DNA of 64,000 nt from assembly GCA_016713325.1 (NCBI GenBank), contig JADJPJ010000025.1, forward strand, positions 1 to 64,000. Reading direction: 5' to 3'. This DNA is from Candidatus Flexifilum affinis. GTDB taxonomy: Bacteria > Chloroflexota > Anaerolineae > Aggregatilineales > Phototrophicaceae. Shown in pieces: positions 1 to 8,058 of this stretch. How positions within the stretch are numbered: the first letter of the stretch is position 1; the number at the start of each line of letters is the position of its first letter. A program made the position numbers and the translations under genes. A model generated the notes under the pieces. That model was not told the origin of the DNA. It searched no databases and was given only the letters and a program-made list of their open reading frames with translations.

Positions 1-1181
1 TTGCTTCTGGGCTGTACACGCATGAGTCATATCGTGGCTGAGCGAAAACCCTGTTGGATCGCTGTTGGCGCGCTGCGAAAGGTCGGCGACAAACGCCAGC
101 GCCGCTGGATCGACAAAGGCCTGGAAGTTCCGCTGCCAACTGCCGCGACGCCAGCCAGCGAACGTCATTATCCATCAACGCCAGCGCCCGGCCCAGTGTA
201 CGACCGCCCGGCGGAGTCGGCACAAAACGCGTGCCACGCTTGTGGATGTCGACCAGCGGCTGCAGGTAGAACGTATTCTGGCGAACTCTTCCCGGGGGCA
301 TCGATACGGCCTCGGAGGTCACAGAAGAGTGGCGCCAGCCCGGAAATTATGATCGTCCGTCATACTCGGATCGGCCGTGAGCCAAGGATCGCCGGGGTAT
401 CGCCCGCGATTCAGCTCCACCGAAAGGCGCGAGAACGGCGGCAAAATCCGCTGATACGCCACCGGCGCCCGCACGCCGGGCGCGTTGCTGTAGCCAACAC
501 TGTCGCCAGCGTCCTCTGGCGGGACCGCATCGGACCACACCGCGATGACGAAGTGCGGGGTGACCGGCTCGTCGATCGCGCAGAGTCATCGCGTCAGGCC
601 GTTTTTCGTCCCGCGCCGCCCATAATCGAGTCGACCAGACCTGCGGGGGTCAGCACGCAATCCGGGCGTCTCGACTGGAACCGGCGGTACGCTGTTGGTC
701 AGCATGGGCATCACGGTATGCGGGCTCAGGACCCATCGGGTTGTGCACCCATAGGCGGAAGGTCTCTCTTCACACTTTTACGGCGTAACCAATCGGCGCA
801 GCGTAAGGATGTCCTTCTGCGGCAAGAAGCGGGCGTCCGGAAGACTGAAGTACCCGCAGCCGAAGGCGCTGGTGATGACTTCCGAGATAGGCGGGCGCCC
901 GCGCGGATCCCATGACCAGATCCACTTTTTCCGGGCAGTTCCGCCTGCTGGACCATCGACCGGATGGAAGGTGATACGGTCGGCGAAGCCATTGGCGGCT
1001 GCCATGTCGCGCCCCCGTGAGGATCCAGCGGGTTCGTTTCAATCGCGTACACACCTGGCCACGGTAAGTGGCAGGCCATCAGTGCCGGGATACCGGTGCC
1101 GGCTACCCATATCGATTCCAAAACATCGCGGGTCGTACTGCCCCGCACCAGCTGTTCCCGCGTATACGCCTGCATGCGCAC
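1..1181 (-). pseudogene. Degenerate arginine-methyltransferase-like (PRMT-like) SAM enzyme
   Basis: No single frame is open, but successive minus-strand frames read as one protein. From 1181 downward: a YTREQLVRGSTTRDVLESI start, a SAM-binding segment like GTGIPALMACHLPWPGVYAIE, then AAANGFADRITFHP, then LPDARFLPQKDILTLRRLV, then near 540-320 a barrel-like stretch (GYSNAPGVRAPVAYQRILPP), and finally near 300-30 NTFYLQPLVDIHKRG and ALALMDNDVRWLASR. This order matches bacterial PRMT-like methyltransferases with a C-terminal PqqD-like tail that occur in peptide-modification clusters. At least five frame changes are needed. The reading is my own stitching; it may be true decay or dense sequencing indels. 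The 3' end lies near or beyond the window edge. Confidence 0.55.
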
Positions 1182-1619
1182 CGGTCCCGGATCATGTGCC
1201 CGTACTGATTCAGCATTACATGCTCCACACTCCGGGAGGGGACAGCGAGGCGATGCAGGACGGCCTCATGGGGTCCGGGGACGGGTCATAACCGAGGACG
1301 CGTCAGCGTGTACACAGGCGCCTGGTGGTCAGGCGCGCCAGCCAGCGAAAATCGTCGCCGCGCATGGCGTTATCGATCACATGGATTCAAGGTAAGTGTT
1401 ATCCATCAAGCGCCATCAGCGCCAGCTTCAGCGCCATCGTGATTTCGAGTGCACTGCCGTAGGGGTGGATCGAAACACCGCGCTACCGGCACCGGCGGCG
1501 GTTTGTCAGCGAAACAGTTAGCGATCGCCGCGGAGGATCGGCGCTTTGTTCCAGTCCGGCCGATCAACGGCGGCGCCGTCTCGTCGCCAAGGTTACATCG
1601 ACCGTCCCATGGCGACGGG
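1182..1619 (-). other. Unassigned degenerate coding stretch
   Basis: Between the two recognisable pseudogenes the minus strand still shows protein-like fragments in shifting frames, for example HPYGSALEITMALKLAL near 1460-1410 followed by a stop, then AMRGDDFRWLARL near 1375-1335. They may be the end of the HPr-kinase-like protein or a further small gene of the same locus. I do not recognise a family. Confidence 0.25.
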
Positions 1620-2271
1620 CGGACATGACGGGTAGCCGGGCTGCACCCCAATCTAGCCGTTATGGATGACCAGCACGCTGACGTCGTCGGTCATTACCGT
1701 GTGCCCCGCCGCGCGCGAATTCGTAAGCCAGGGTCGATTTCCCACTGCCCGAAGGCGCGGCAAGATAATGTCCTTCGTGGTTAACCGCGATGGCGCTGGC
1801 GTGCAGACCGAGTCTGCCCGCGGACGCAGGCAAAAGCCAGCACCGGGTTCAGCAGATAGGCGCACCCAGAACTCCATCGACATCCCGGCGGCGCCTGGAC
1901 GTACGCCTGACGCGCCCCGGCATCGACAGTGAAGATGACATCCTCGGCACTAATGCAGACGCGTATAGGCGCCATCCGGGCTTGCGAAAGACGCAGGCCG
2001 GGCAGCACCTCACCACGCCGCCCGGTGTTGGTCCGGTGATTAATGTAGCGGGGAGTGCTGACACCATGTTTTCAGCGCCTGGGCGGGCTCGGATCGCGAG
2101 AAAGGGATAGTCGAAACACACTTGCGCATCGACGCCGCCGCTCATCTTCTGCTTCCGAAATTCCCGGAATCGCGCGATCGGTTCCGAATGCTCCGCCCAT
2201 AGACGCGGTAATAGGACATGGAGGACAGCCGGGGCCTTAACTCTAAAACCAGCGGGATGCAACACCCGCAT
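1620..2271 (-). pseudogene. Degenerate HPr-kinase-like (HprK-related) P-loop protein
   Basis: Reading the minus strand across one frameshift gives LHASAIAVNHEGHYLAAPS, then the P-loop GSGKSTLAYEF, then AGHTVMTDDVSVLVI. The order 'HASA - Walker A - TDD' is diagnostic of HPr kinase/serine-kinase-like proteins found in RiPP clusters, where relatives phosphorylate the precursor peptide. The N-terminal part probably starts at the ATG at 2271 (MRVLHPAGFRVKAPAVLHVL) and changes frame at least twice before the P-loop. A stop follows the TDD segment. It lies just downstream of the small precursor-like gene and upstream of the PRMT-like remnant, all on one strand. Confidence 0.6.
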
Positions 2272-2324
2272 TATAAATGACTCGGGGGAAGGCGACAATG
2301 CCGAAAGAAACGAGGAAACAAACA

Positions 2325-2351
2325 AAAATGTCGAGCCAGGCTCGACATTTT
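2325..2351 (-). terminator. Rho-independent terminator after the precursor-like gene
   Basis: A near-perfect stem, AAATGTCGAGCC paired with GGCTCGACATTT, with a very short loop. On the minus strand it is followed by a T-rich run (TTTTTGTTTG). It sits 22 bases after the stop of the small minus-strand gene and before the HprK-like remnant, the arrangement expected for a highly expressed peptide gene with partial read-through into its modification genes. Confidence 0.75.
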
Positions 2352-2373
2352 CACATGAAAATGCTGGGTTCGG

Positions 2374-2532
2374 TTAAACCGAGCGGGTCAGCGTAATGAG
2401 GACCATGTCGCCCTGGACCGGCGGTGCGCCGTCCGGGTGAACGAAGTCACGCTGATTGTTGACGACCTCATTCAGACGGCCAATTTCCGCGATCTCCGGG
2501 CTTGTTGTAAGCCTTCTTCGGTCGTTCTGCAT
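2374..2532 (-). CDS. Candidate RiPP precursor peptide with lasso-type leader (52 aa)
   Basis: The ATG at 2532 follows a strong ribosome-binding site (GGGGAGTAGGAAGTC). The product begins MQNDRRRLTTSPEIAEIGRL and ends GDMVLITLTRSV. Residues 12-24 (PEIAEIGRLNEVV) fit the second half of the lasso-leader pattern Y-x-x-P-x-[LI]-x-x-x-G. A single-base frameshift before residue 12 would read ERPKKAYNKP instead, restoring the Tyr of that pattern, so the gene itself may carry an indel. The possible core region is NQRDFVHPDGAPPVQGDMV onward, and it is not an obvious lasso core. A terminator follows, then HprK-like and PRMT-like remnants. Function is inferred from leader pattern and context. Confidence 0.5.
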   Translation of the reverse strand: MQNDRRRLTTSPEIAEIGRLNEVVNNQRDFVHPDGAPPVQGDMVLITLTRSV

Positions 2533-2719
2533 GACTTCCTACTCCCCAAACAGATCACAGTCTGACATTGGGGATTAGTGATTCATATTGAGGCATGAGG
2601 TCAAGCGCATCCCAATGCTTCTACCCCGGTGAAGTTCGTAAAATTTCGTCAGCCTTCCGTGCATGCGCCACAATAGAATACGAAATCGGATGGGACCATT
2701 GTCCAGGAGTGCGCCCGAT

Positions 2720-3868
2720 ATGAATCCATTGAAGAATTCGCGTTCTCGATCTGACGTCTGATGCCGGCGGACTGGCGACGCTGATGCTGGCCGATCCAGC
2801 GCCGAGGTCACCAAAATCGAAAGCCCCGACGGCGGCGACGACATGCGCTGGATGCCGCCCCTGCGTGACGCCAGAGCGACTTCTTCGCGCGACCAACCAC
2901 AACAAGCACAGCGCCATCGTCAACCTCAAGCATCCACAGGGCGTCCGAGGTGCTCAAGCGCCTGGCCGCCAACGCCGACGTGCTGATCGAGAGAGCTTCC
3001 GCCCCGGTGTACTGACCCGTCTGGGCCTGGACCGTGAGGGCTTTCGGACGATCAACCCGCGCCTGATCGTCTGCGCCCTCGCGGCTATGGCCAGAGGGGG
3101 AATATGCCGGCAGAGCGGTCGCCTGACCTCAACTCTACGGCGCTGGCCCGGGCTGATCGGCAGATGGGCCGCCCCAACCAATGGCCGGTCAGGTTGCCGA
3201 CATCGGCGGCGCCTACAGCGCGGTCGCGCGTCCATCTGCGCGGCGCTCTTCGCGCGGGAGCGCACCGGCGAGGGCGCCTGCATCGACTGCGCGCTATTCG
3301 ATGCTGCCATCCCTTTCTTCAGCTCGACCTGGGTTGAAGCGAACGCGCGCCACGATCCGGACCAGATCGACGAGATTGGCCTGTACGGGCGTCTGGCGGG
3401 GAAGCTCGCCTGCTACAACATTTACCGGGCGCGCGATGACGAATATGTCGCGCTGGCCGCCCTGGAGCCGAAATTCTGGGACAATTTCTGTCGCACCGTC
3501 GAGCGCCCCGATCTGATCCCGGGCTATGAGAAATGGCCGCCAGTCCTACCTGATCGCCGAACTTCAGGGCATCTTCGCCGTGCAGACCGCCGACGAATGG
3601 AGGCCATTCTGGGCCGCGCCGATTGCGCTTCTCACGCGTCAACACCGCCGTCACCTCGCCGACGACCGCATGTGCGCTCGCGCGGGCTCCTCAGCGTTTC
3701 GTCCGAAGGCGTGCCCTGGCTGCGCAGCCCGCTCCGTTCCAGGCAGGCTCCGCCGGTGATCGGACAGGCGCCCGGCTACAGTCAGCACCACCGGTGGTGC
3801 TGCGCGAAGCCGGCTATACCGAGGCGGAGATCGACGCCCTCGTCGCCAGTCAGGCGGCCCAGGGATGA
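2720..3868 (+). pseudogene. CaiB/BaiF-family CoA-transferase, multiply frameshifted
   Basis: Family III CoA-transferases move CoA between carboxylic acids. Pieces in order, in changing frames: VLDLTSDAGGLATLMLAD, AEVTKIESPDGGDDMRWMPP, FATNHNKHSAIVNLKHPQ, ANADVLIESFRPGVLTRLGL, NPRLIVCAL, AGQVADIGGAYSAVA, SICAALFARERTGEGACIDC, then a long intact run to RPDLIPGYEK, QSYLIAELQGIF, and the tail EAGYTEAEIDALVASQAAQG before a TGA. Start is taken at ATG 2720, 12 bases after AGGAGT. About eight frame changes are needed, far more than in any gene to the right. An intact paralogue lies at 42523-43707. Confidence 0.75.
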
Positions 3869-3927
3869 CCGAGTTCAGCAACGCCGAACCCACGACCACC
3901 GTCAGGCAGACGCGTGTGTTGAATTAC

Positions 3928-4210
3928 TCATGCAGAGATCTTGACGCCGCGCCAGAAAGCAATGTAACCGGCGATCTGCTGCGCCGCTTCCTGGGCATGG
4001 GTAATACCATGCCGCGCCGCCGTTCGGCTGGCCGTCGACGACCACATCGTAGTAGCTCACGACGCCCTTCCAGTGGCAGACCGTGTGCGCGCTGCTGTCC
4101 AGAAAATACTCGCTGCGAATTGCGTCGGGCGGGAAGTAATGGTTGCCCTCCACGACGATGGTTTTGTCGCTTTCGGCCAGCACCGCGCCGTTCCAGATCG
4201 CCTTGACCAT
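3928..4210 (-). pseudogene. DUF427 domain protein, frameshifted near its 3' end
   Basis: The minus strand from ATG 4210 reads MVKAIWNGAVLAESDKTIVV, then EGNHYFPPDAIRSEYFL and HTVCHWKGVVSYYDVVVDG, then AAWYYP, all typical of small DUF427 proteins of about 95 residues. Shortly after AAWYYP (near 4000) the frame is lost; shifting by one base gives QEAAQQIAGYIAFWRGVKIS and a stop at 3928, which is the normal family C-terminus. So one indel separates this from an intact gene. The biochemical role of DUF427 is unknown. Confidence 0.75.
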
Positions 4211-4458
4211 GATCTGTGCTCCTGGGGGGTTCTTCAGTAAGATCGTTCTGCGTTTGGCACGGCGTTATTGACGATCCCAGGCTGGGGGAGTCTTACAGGG
4301 GCGCGGCAGCGTTTAGCAAACATTCACTGAGCGCCGCCCCGACGGCGCTTCGCAGCCGATACGTCGCAAATGAGACGATCTCCGCAGGGGCCAGCATTCC
4401 AGCTGTCCAATGTCGATGAGGCAGAGTTTTTCCTGTCCGTCCCGCCAGGAGGTGTACC

Positions 4459-5121
4459 ATGCGTTACAAGCTCGATCATGTCGTCCTGAACGTTCACGAT
4501 CTCGATGCCGGAATCGTTCGCGCCCGCGCCGAGGGCTTCAATGCCTTCTTCGGCGGTGTCCATGCCGCCGGCACCACCCACAACGCGCTCATGTGCTTTG
4601 CCGACGGCAGCTATGCCGAACTGCTTGCCCTCACCGGCCAGCCACCGATCTCCGGCGCGGGGGTCGATTTCGCCTGGCTGATCGACGGCCGGCCGGAAGA
4701 GATCGTCGCCTTTGCCCTGGTCGCCCGCGACATCGACGCCGAAGCCGCTGCATTGCGAGTACATGGTGTCCCGGTCGGTTTGGTCAGCTCCGGCCAACGG
4801 CAGCGGAGTGACGGCCAGCTTCTCCAGTGGCGCCTGGCCTGGATCGAGCTGGCACTGCCGATCATGCTCATCCAGGATGTGACGGCACGCCGCCTCCGCG
4901 TCCCCGACGACCCGCAGGTTATCAAACAGCCCAACGGCGTCGCTGGCATCTCGGCGCTGGTCCTGCCGCCGGCCCTGGAAAACTCTGCCCATTTCACCAC
5001 CTTGTTCGGCCCGCCACAGCCGGATTCCAATGGTGCGCGGCGCTATACGCTCGACGGCAGCCATCTGATCGTCATGCCGGGGGTTGCCAAACCCTCCATC
5101 CATTATGCTAAAACTACTTAG
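4459..5121 (+). CDS. Glyoxalase-like (VOC-fold) domain protein
   Basis: 220 aa. It opens with MRYKLDHVVLNVHDLDAGI and THNALMCFADGSYAELLALT, the hallmark of the glyoxalase-like family (Pfam Glyoxalase_3) in which two VOC half-domains are joined. Substrate is unknown. The ATG at 4459 has an excellent ribosome-binding site (CAGGAGGTGTACC). The stop lies 39 bases before the DinB gene, so both are probably co-transcribed. Upstream, 4211-4458 contains no gene I can support. Confidence 0.8.
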   Translation: MRYKLDHVVLNVHDLDAGIVRARAEGFNAFFGGVHAAGTTHNALMCFADGSYAELLALTGQPPISGAGVDFAWLIDGRPEEIVAFALVARDIDAEAAALRVHGVPVGLVSSGQRQRSDGQLLQWRLAWIELALPIMLIQDVTARRLRVPDDPQVIKQPNGVAGISALVLPPALENSAHFTTLFGPPQPDSNGARRYTLDGSHLIVMPGVAKPSIHYAKTT

Positions 5122-5160
5122 AACAATCGCTGGGCAAGCCCATCTGAGGAGAACTGTGCC

Positions 5161-5667
5161 ATGACCCATCCGCTGGTACTTCAGCTTCGCTTCACGCGCA
5201 GCGAGTTCGTGCGTGGGCTAAAGGAGGTAACCCCCGAGGAAGCTGTCCGCCGCTTCATCCCGATCAACAGCTTGAGCTGGATGATCGGGCATGTCGCCCA
5301 TCTGGAGCAGGCCTACTGGCTCACCCGCGCGCAAGGGGTGACGCCCCTGCCGGAGCTGCGCGATCTGGTCGGCTTCGGCAAACCGGCGACCACCCCGCCG
5401 CTGGAAGACATGTGGGCTGCCTGGCGTCAGATCACGGCAGCCAGCGATCCGTATCTGGATACGCTGACCAACGACCACATGACGACTCACCTGGTGATCA
5501 ACGAGAAGCCGCACCCGGAGAGCATCGGCACCATGCTCATGCGCGACATCTATCACTACTGGTATCACCTGGGAGAAGCGCAGGCCGTGCGCCAGCTTCT
5601 CGGCCACACCAACCTGCCCGTGTTCGTGGGCGCCCTGGGGACAGATGCGCCCTATACGCCGGAATAA
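5161..5667 (+). CDS. DinB-family protein
   Basis: 168 aa four-helix-bundle protein of the DinB/YfiT superfamily, which includes metal-dependent thiol transferases and stress proteins. Seen in the sequence: WMIGHVAHLEQAYW near residues 41-54, and IYHYWYHLGEAQAVRQLLGH in the last third, which supply the three spaced histidines expected for the metal site. Ribosome-binding site GAGGAG precedes ATG 5161. Partner thiol unknown. It follows the glyoxalase-like gene closely. Confidence 0.8.
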   Translation: MTHPLVLQLRFTRSEFVRGLKEVTPEEAVRRFIPINSLSWMIGHVAHLEQAYWLTRAQGVTPLPELRDLVGFGKPATTPPLEDMWAAWRQITAASDPYLDTLTNDHMTTHLVINEKPHPESIGTMLMRDIYHYWYHLGEAQAVRQLLGHTNLPVFVGALGTDAPYTPE

Positions 5668-5690
5668 AAAAGAGGCCCACCCGGGCCTCC
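5665..5690. terminator. Hairpin terminator
   Basis: GAGGCCC-ACCC-GGGCCTC stem overlapping the end of the DinB gene, flanked on the left by AAAAAA. The T-run therefore sits on the minus-strand side, so the hairpin is best as a minus-strand terminator but will also end DinB transcription less efficiently. Confidence 0.6.
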
Positions 5691-6005
5691 GATTGCATTT
5701 CGAATGGGGATGACGTCAACGCGCTCTACGGTATCTCGCAGCACGTCGCAGGGAGGCCAAGAATGGCGTCCCATGTGCACCACTTTCGCGATACCATCAC
5801 GTCTTAGAGGTCGAACGACGCACCCGGGCGTAGGGGAGAGTCGGCGCCTCTCGCGTTCTGCGGTGGGAGACCCGGCGGGTCTCCTACGATCGTCTCGTTC
5901 ATGGGGCGGAGTTTCGGGGGCAGACGACCGCGCAGAGTCCATCGCGGCAGACCCGACCCGTTTATCTTGGTACGTCTGGGGCGCCATTCCTGGCGTCCGC
6001 CGGCC
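5691..6005. repeat. Gene-free stretch with degenerate palindromes
   Basis: No supported gene. It contains worn copies of the intergenic palindrome family, such as GGCCAAGAATGGCGTCCC near 5755 and the reverse-orientation GGGGCGCCATTCCTGGCGTCC near 5978. Confidence 0.4.
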
Positions 6006-6240
6006 TCAACCCTGCGAGACGCTCTTGAAACTGTCGCGCAGCAGGGTCAGCCCACCGACCGCCAGCACCGCCCCGCGCCGAGCAGCAGCATCAGCGTGGC
6101 CGCGCCGGACACCACTTCGCCGCCTCTTCGGCAACCGGAACCGGGGCCGCGGTCTCGCCTTCCTGGGCCATCATCGGCAGAGCAAACGAGAGCGTCAGCA
6201 GCAGCACGAGTGAAACGACCAACACACGCCTCTTGATCAC
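6006..6240 (-). pseudogene. Small secreted/membrane protein with two frameshifts
   Basis: A GTG at 6240 follows a good ribosome-binding site (CAGGAGAAACCGCT) and gives VIKRRVLVVSLVLLLTLSFA then LPMMAQEGETAAPVPVAEEA, a clean signal peptide with cleavage near AQA/E. The frame then stops. Shifting once gives VVSGAATLMLLLGAG, and again AVLAVGGLTLLRDSFKSVSQ before the TGA at 6006: a transmembrane segment and short tail. The three pieces make a coherent protein of about 78 residues of unknown function. Two indels (true or sequencing) break it. Confidence 0.6.
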
Positions 6241-6276
6241 AGCGGTTTCTCCTGAACGTTGGGCGAACTGAACTCG

Positions 6277-6306
6277 ATTGTACTTGACGCCCTACCCCTT
6301 CTGCCA
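6277..6306 (-). promoter_or_regulatory. Possible promoter of the small membrane-protein gene
   Basis: On the minus strand, TGGCAG, 18 bases, then TACAAT, about 37 bases upstream of the GTG start. The -10 box is good, the -35 box weak. Confidence 0.35.
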
Positions 6307-6346
6307 GTTCGCGCTCGCCTTGGTGCATTCGGGATTGGGGGCGGCA

Positions 6347-6429
6347 GGCGAACACATGGGTTCGCCCCTACGAACCGTACATGTGTGATTCTTCTGGTAC
6401 ATCTCCCCGACCAGCTTCCTGACATCGTG
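6347..6429 (+). repeat. Left terminal inverted repeat of the IS
   Basis: Outer part 6347-6374 is itself a palindrome (GGCGAACACATGGGTTCGCC followed by CCTACGAA); inner 52 bases match the right end exactly. Confidence 0.75.
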
Positions 6430-6469
6430 ACCTCTATGATCAGCTCATAGCATAGGGCATCTGGAGGAT

Positions 6470-7715
6470 GACGATGGAAAGCGAATGGGCATTCGACCGG
6501 ATCCGGTTGTTCCAAACTCGCCAGGACCATCCGGACTGGACAATCAGACAGCTGGCGCAGGCGGTGGGCCGAAGCCTCGGTTGGGCGAAGAAATGGCTCA
6601 GGCGCTTTCGGGGAGTAGCCTCCCGAGCCTGACGATGTTTCAGGCGCAGTCCCGGGCGCCGAAAACACGACCAAAGACCATTCTCCCCATCGTGCGGGAT
6701 GCGATCCTCGGACTGCGTGAGGCACTCAGGAGAGCAATATGGACGTGTCGTCGGGGCCAGGACCATTCTGTATCATCTTCACCACGACTCCGCCCTGCAG
6801 CGCCAGGGTGTCTATCTTCCGCGTTCGAGCCGGACCATCTGGCAGGTGCTGAAGGCCGCGGGGCGCATCCCGCAGCGCTGTTCAGATTACCATTCCGTCG
6901 TCCGTCCGGAGCCGCTGCGCCACTGGGAAATGGACTTCGCAGAGTTGGGCAGCCAGGTCGAGTTTCTCTCGACCGTGGATCGCGGCACCTCGATCCTGAT
7001 CTCGACCGCCGCAGCGGAACACTACAACGCCGAAACCGCCTTGCTGGCTGTCGCGCAGCTGCTGCTCACGACGGGCTTGCCGGAACAACTTCGCTTCGAC
7101 AACGATACGCGTTTTGTGGGCAACTGGCTGGCGGATGGGTTCCCATCGCCGCTGATGCGCTTTCTGCTCTGCCTGGGCGTCGAGCCAGACCTGGTCGAAC
7201 CCGGCAAACCGTACCACAAGCCGTTCGTCGAACGCTCCATCCGCACGCTGAAGTATGAATGTCTCTTGCTGGAACGCCCGGAAGACGCCTGGGAAGCAGC
7301 CGACAAACTCGACGATTATCGCCAGTTCTACAATCACCGACGCGCGAACCAGTCCTCCGCCTGCGGCAACCGACCGCCCTACGAAGCCTTCCCTGAGCTT
7401 CCCACCCTGCCACAGGTGCCAGAGACGGTCGACCCGGATGCCTGGTTGACGCACTACCATGGACGAGTCTTCAAGCGGCGGGTCGGGCTCAACGGGACGA
7501 TCTCGGTCGGCAACCACGATTACTATGTTGACTATCTGCTCAAAGGCGAGCCCGTCGGTGTTCTCCTGGAGGCAGCTGCGCATCAGTTCGCGATCCTGCA
7601 CAAACAGGCCGTCGTGCAGCGTCTCGATATTCAGGGGCTGGTTGGACACCCGATGTTGTTTGGGGATTATCTGCGCCTCATGCTGGCAGAGGCGCGGACA
7701 CTGCCCGCAGCGTAA
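6470..7715 (+). pseudogene. IS transposase (integrase-core, HTH), two frameshifts
   Basis: An ATG at 6470 opens an HTH domain (TIRQLAQAVGRSLGWAKKWL) that stops at 6630. A second frame carries RAPKTRPKTILPIVRDAI to about 6735, and a third runs intact to 7715. The long part has the DDE catalytic core: MDFAELGSQVEFLSTVDRG, then LRFDNDTRFVGNW, then HKPFVERSIRTLKYECLLLE, followed by a C-terminal domain with VGNHDYYVDYLL. This is the IS481/IS3-like integrase fold. As read, it needs two frame corrections, so it is inactive or mis-sequenced. Confidence 0.75.
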
Positions 7716-7798
7716 GGCCTCAGCAGCCCAAGTCGGCGCAGCACGCATCCCCTGGGCCAGTATGGTGCCCTTATGTCGCGGCGTAATGACCCTCAGGC

Positions 7799-7882
7799 CA
7801 CGATGTCAGGAAGCTGGTCGGGGAGATGTACCAGAAGAATCACACATGTACGCTTCGTAGGGATGAACCCCTGTGTTCGCCC
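7799..7882 (-). repeat. Right terminal inverted repeat of the IS
   Basis: Inverted copy of 6347-6429. The outer 7851-7882 portion is the palindromic repeat in opposite orientation (CGTAGGGATGAACCCC then TGTGTTCGCC). Confidence 0.75.
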
Positions 7883-8058
7883 GCGCGCCCCTCCGTAGGG
7901 CAGGCATAGGCTGCGCGCCCTCCTGGCGTTCCTCTGGCGACGGTGCGCGACGGCCGTGTCGTCGGCTCAGCGCCCCTTTCACGGCGGGAGGGCAAACCCG
8001 GTTGTCTGCTAAAATGGGCGGTGTAGACGATCAAGAGTCGAGATGAACCGGAGCAGCC

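Larger units (their letters stand above)
6347..7882 (+). mobile_element. Insertion sequence with ~83-bp terminal inverted repeats
   Basis: The ends are inverted copies: 6378-6429 and 7799-7850 match perfectly over 52 bases (from TACATGTGTGATTC to GACATCGTG), and the similarity continues outward through CGTAGGG-type palindromes to 6347 and 7882 with a few mismatches. Between them is one DDE integrase-type transposase gene. A target duplication was not identified. The outer palindromes could be part of the element or two copies of the genome's intergenic repeat. Confidence 0.75.

Noticed and set aside
1..915. 304-codon open frame on the plus strand at the left edge
   Set aside because: Arg/Pro/Ala-rich composition without motifs; the minus strand reads as PRMT-like fragments instead.
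5665..5690. Dedicated terminator for DinB only
   Set aside because: The A-run precedes the hairpin on the plus strand, so the T-run favours the minus strand; it was recorded as unstranded.
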